This document shows positions 14,673-15,616 of a stretch of DNA of 15,616 nucleotides, piece by piece. The notes under the pieces are model-generated. The model was not told the DNA's origin. It was given only the letters and a program-made list of their open reading frames with translations, and ran no database searches. Positions within the stretch are counted from its first letter, which is position 1. The number at the start of each line of letters is the position of its first letter. Source of the DNA: JBEKOF01 sp050015895 (GTDB lineage Bacteria > Verrucomicrobiota > Verrucomicrobiia > Limisphaerales > Palsa-1400); the NCBI GenBank assembly GCA_050015895.1, contig JBEKAN010000054.1, positions 1 through 15,616 on the forward strand, written 5' to 3'. The position numbers were made by a program, and so were the translations under genes.

Positions 14673-14807
14673 CCTCCAATGGTGTTAGTGTCAAGACGCG
14701 CCCATCAGGCGGACAGATCCTATTCGAGGATTGATTCTGGGTGCTGGCGGTGCGATGGTGGGTGGTGAATGAAACGCAAGGGGCTTGGGTCATGGCATTT
14801 GGACGTT

Positions 14808-15494
14808 ATGCGGGCTTTTAAGATCGCATTAAGGGCAGCGCGAATTGCAGCGATATTGGCTGCTGCAAGCCTCGTGGGCTGGTTGATATATGCTTGGCAT
14901 TATCCTCCGACTTCCGTGCCTGTGGCGAGTATCACTTTCAGGCGCTACACGAACTACACATTGTCGAGCACCAAAAGCAACGACTCGTTCTATCCGGGGC
15001 CGGGAAAATGGCTTCGCGCAATGATGGAACTGAAGAACGAAGGAAATGTGAGCATCTCATATGGAGCCTGGGGTGATGAACCATACGGTTGGGCAAACGC
15101 GCAGACCGCCCAAGGATTGACGAATGGCTTTTTGGCGCCACCTTTTACGGGTGGAACCGTAGTGCTGGCTCCAGGCTCGAATGCGTTGTTTTGGGTGGAT
15201 CTTCCCTGGGGGACCACGCGCTGGGACTGCGGCTTTTCCGTCGAGACGGCGAGCGTCAGGGATCGTGCGGTTTGGAAGATAATCGATTGGAAGTTGTTTG
15301 AGAATGACGGCTGGAGATTTCTTGAACTGCCCATTGGGTGGTTTTTCCAATCGCTGCCCGACAAGTCAGGGCCGAGTGTGAAGGTCAAGTCCGCATCACT
15401 TGAAGTTGATAGGGGTGCCGGTGATTCGCTGGATAAAAACCCAAAGGCCGCGAATCCTTCGAACACAGGTGAGTTGCATTCAGAGCCCCGTTAG
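14808..15494 (+). CDS. Membrane-anchored hypothetical protein
   Basis: Not recognised. ATG 14808 (228 residues) starts MRAFKIALRAARIAAILAAA; an in-frame ATG at 14769 would add 13 residues, and neither has a clear ribosome site (GGA precedes 14808, GGTGG precedes 14769). A single hydrophobic segment at about residues 15-30 with Arg/Lys before it acts as a signal anchor, placing the rest outside the cytoplasm. The exported part is rich in aromatic residues and Gly/Asn (FRRYTNYTLSSTKSND, WDCGFSVETASV, WRFLELPIGWFFQSLPDKSG), suggesting a beta-sandwich. The C-terminus is a hydrophilic tail. The overall layout resembles short anchored hypothetical proteins frequent in Verrucomicrobiota. Codon use is less GC-rich than the ABC operon. 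It is separated from that operon by repeats, so no functional link is implied. Confidence 0.65.
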   Translation: MRAFKIALRAARIAAILAAASLVGWLIYAWHYPPTSVPVASITFRRYTNYTLSSTKSNDSFYPGPGKWLRAMMELKNEGNVSISYGAWGDEPYGWANAQTAQGLTNGFLAPPFTGGTVVLAPGSNALFWVDLPWGTTRWDCGFSVETASVRDRAVWKIIDWKLFENDGWRFLELPIGWFFQSLPDKSGPSVKVKSASLEVDRGAGDSLDKNPKAANPSNTGELHSEPR

Positions 15495-15521
15495 CCCGAC
15501 TTCGCGGATTCGAGGGGTCAT

Positions 15522-15557
15522 TTGAAAATCTTCACAACGCAAGTCCTTGATTTTCAA
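15522..15557. repeat. 9-bp inverted repeat at the window end
   Basis: TTGAAAATC (15522-15530) and GATTTTCAA (15549-15557), 18 bp apart. The second arm overlaps a smaller palindrome CCTTGA-TTT-TCAAGG (15545-15559). It lies downstream of the hypothetical gene. The role is unknown, and no gene is supported in 15495-15616. Confidence 0.55.
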
Positions 15558-15616
15558 GGGAGCGACGGCTCGACAACCCTCGAAAGTGGCTGTAGTGCAG
15601 ACCTACCCTCTTCCCG

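Larger units (their letters stand above)
14485..14807. other. Repeat-bearing spacer downstream of the ABC operon
   Basis: No gene is supported. It contains a weak GCCAA/TTGGC stem (14489-14507), a GCGC/GCGC pair (14521-14535), a repeat with a strong hairpin (14537-14572), and a GGGGAGCGCG-type repeat (14625-14672). The last ~135 bp before the next gene show nothing recognisable. Confidence 0.6.

Noticed and set aside
15495..15616. Possible tRNA or gene end in the tail
   Set aside because: No cloverleaf or CCA end is visible, and each frame is short and interrupted; nothing could be supported.

Overview
The window looks like a chromosomal segment of a Verrucomicrobiota bacterium, probably Pedosphaera/Limisphaerales-like. 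This placement is inference from remembered features: GC-rich genes with weak Shine-Dalgarno sequences, separated by spacers packed with short dispersed repeats (GGTAGGGCGAG..., GGGGAGCGCG.TCGT..., GCGTCTTGGAGTGCG...) of the kind common in those genomes. No rRNA, tRNA, CRISPR array or intact insertion sequence was seen.

Region 1 (1-803) is a gene-free repeat cluster. It holds two copies of a composite repeat, one on each side of a perfect two-copy 42-bp tandem repeat.

Region 2 (804-4340, + strand) is a decayed defence island. It contains a type III-like restriction subunit reduced to its two ends by an in-frame internal deletion, an apparently intact OLD-like AAA ATPase with a TOPRIM-like C-terminus, the first ~60 codons of a type III-like methyltransferase running into a dispersed repeat, and the C-terminal part of a large DUF3883 (NO VEIN C-terminal) protein without its N-terminus. 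The restriction-modification system cannot work as written because the methyltransferase catalytic domain and the helicase are missing.

Region 3 (4686-7389) encodes an ECF-type nickel/cobalt importer, split divergently. cbiM, fused to a PDGLE (CbiN-like) domain, is on the - strand; cbiQ and cbiO are on the + strand. The intergenic space holds a perfect AGTATTAC-N14-GTAATACT palindrome that overlaps a good candidate cbiM promoter and has the layout of a NikR operator. No cobalamin riboswitch was recognised, so nickel is the favoured substrate.

Region 4 (7523-14484, + strand) looks like a second metal-acquisition set: a TonB-dependent outer-membrane receptor; a ~550-residue secreted protein of unknown function whose predicted mature N-terminus is His-Pro; a LolD/MacB-type ABC ATPase; and an unusual fusion of an FtsX-type permease with a TroA/ZnuA-like metal-binding domain. 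The last three overlap by ATGA and form a tight operon. The working model is receptor across the outer membrane, secreted/periplasmic binding components, then an FtsX-type ABC importer with a tethered binding domain. This fusion is the most novel item in the window.

Region 5 (14485-15616) is a repeat-bearing spacer, a single-pass membrane-anchored hypothetical protein, and a short tail with an inverted repeat.
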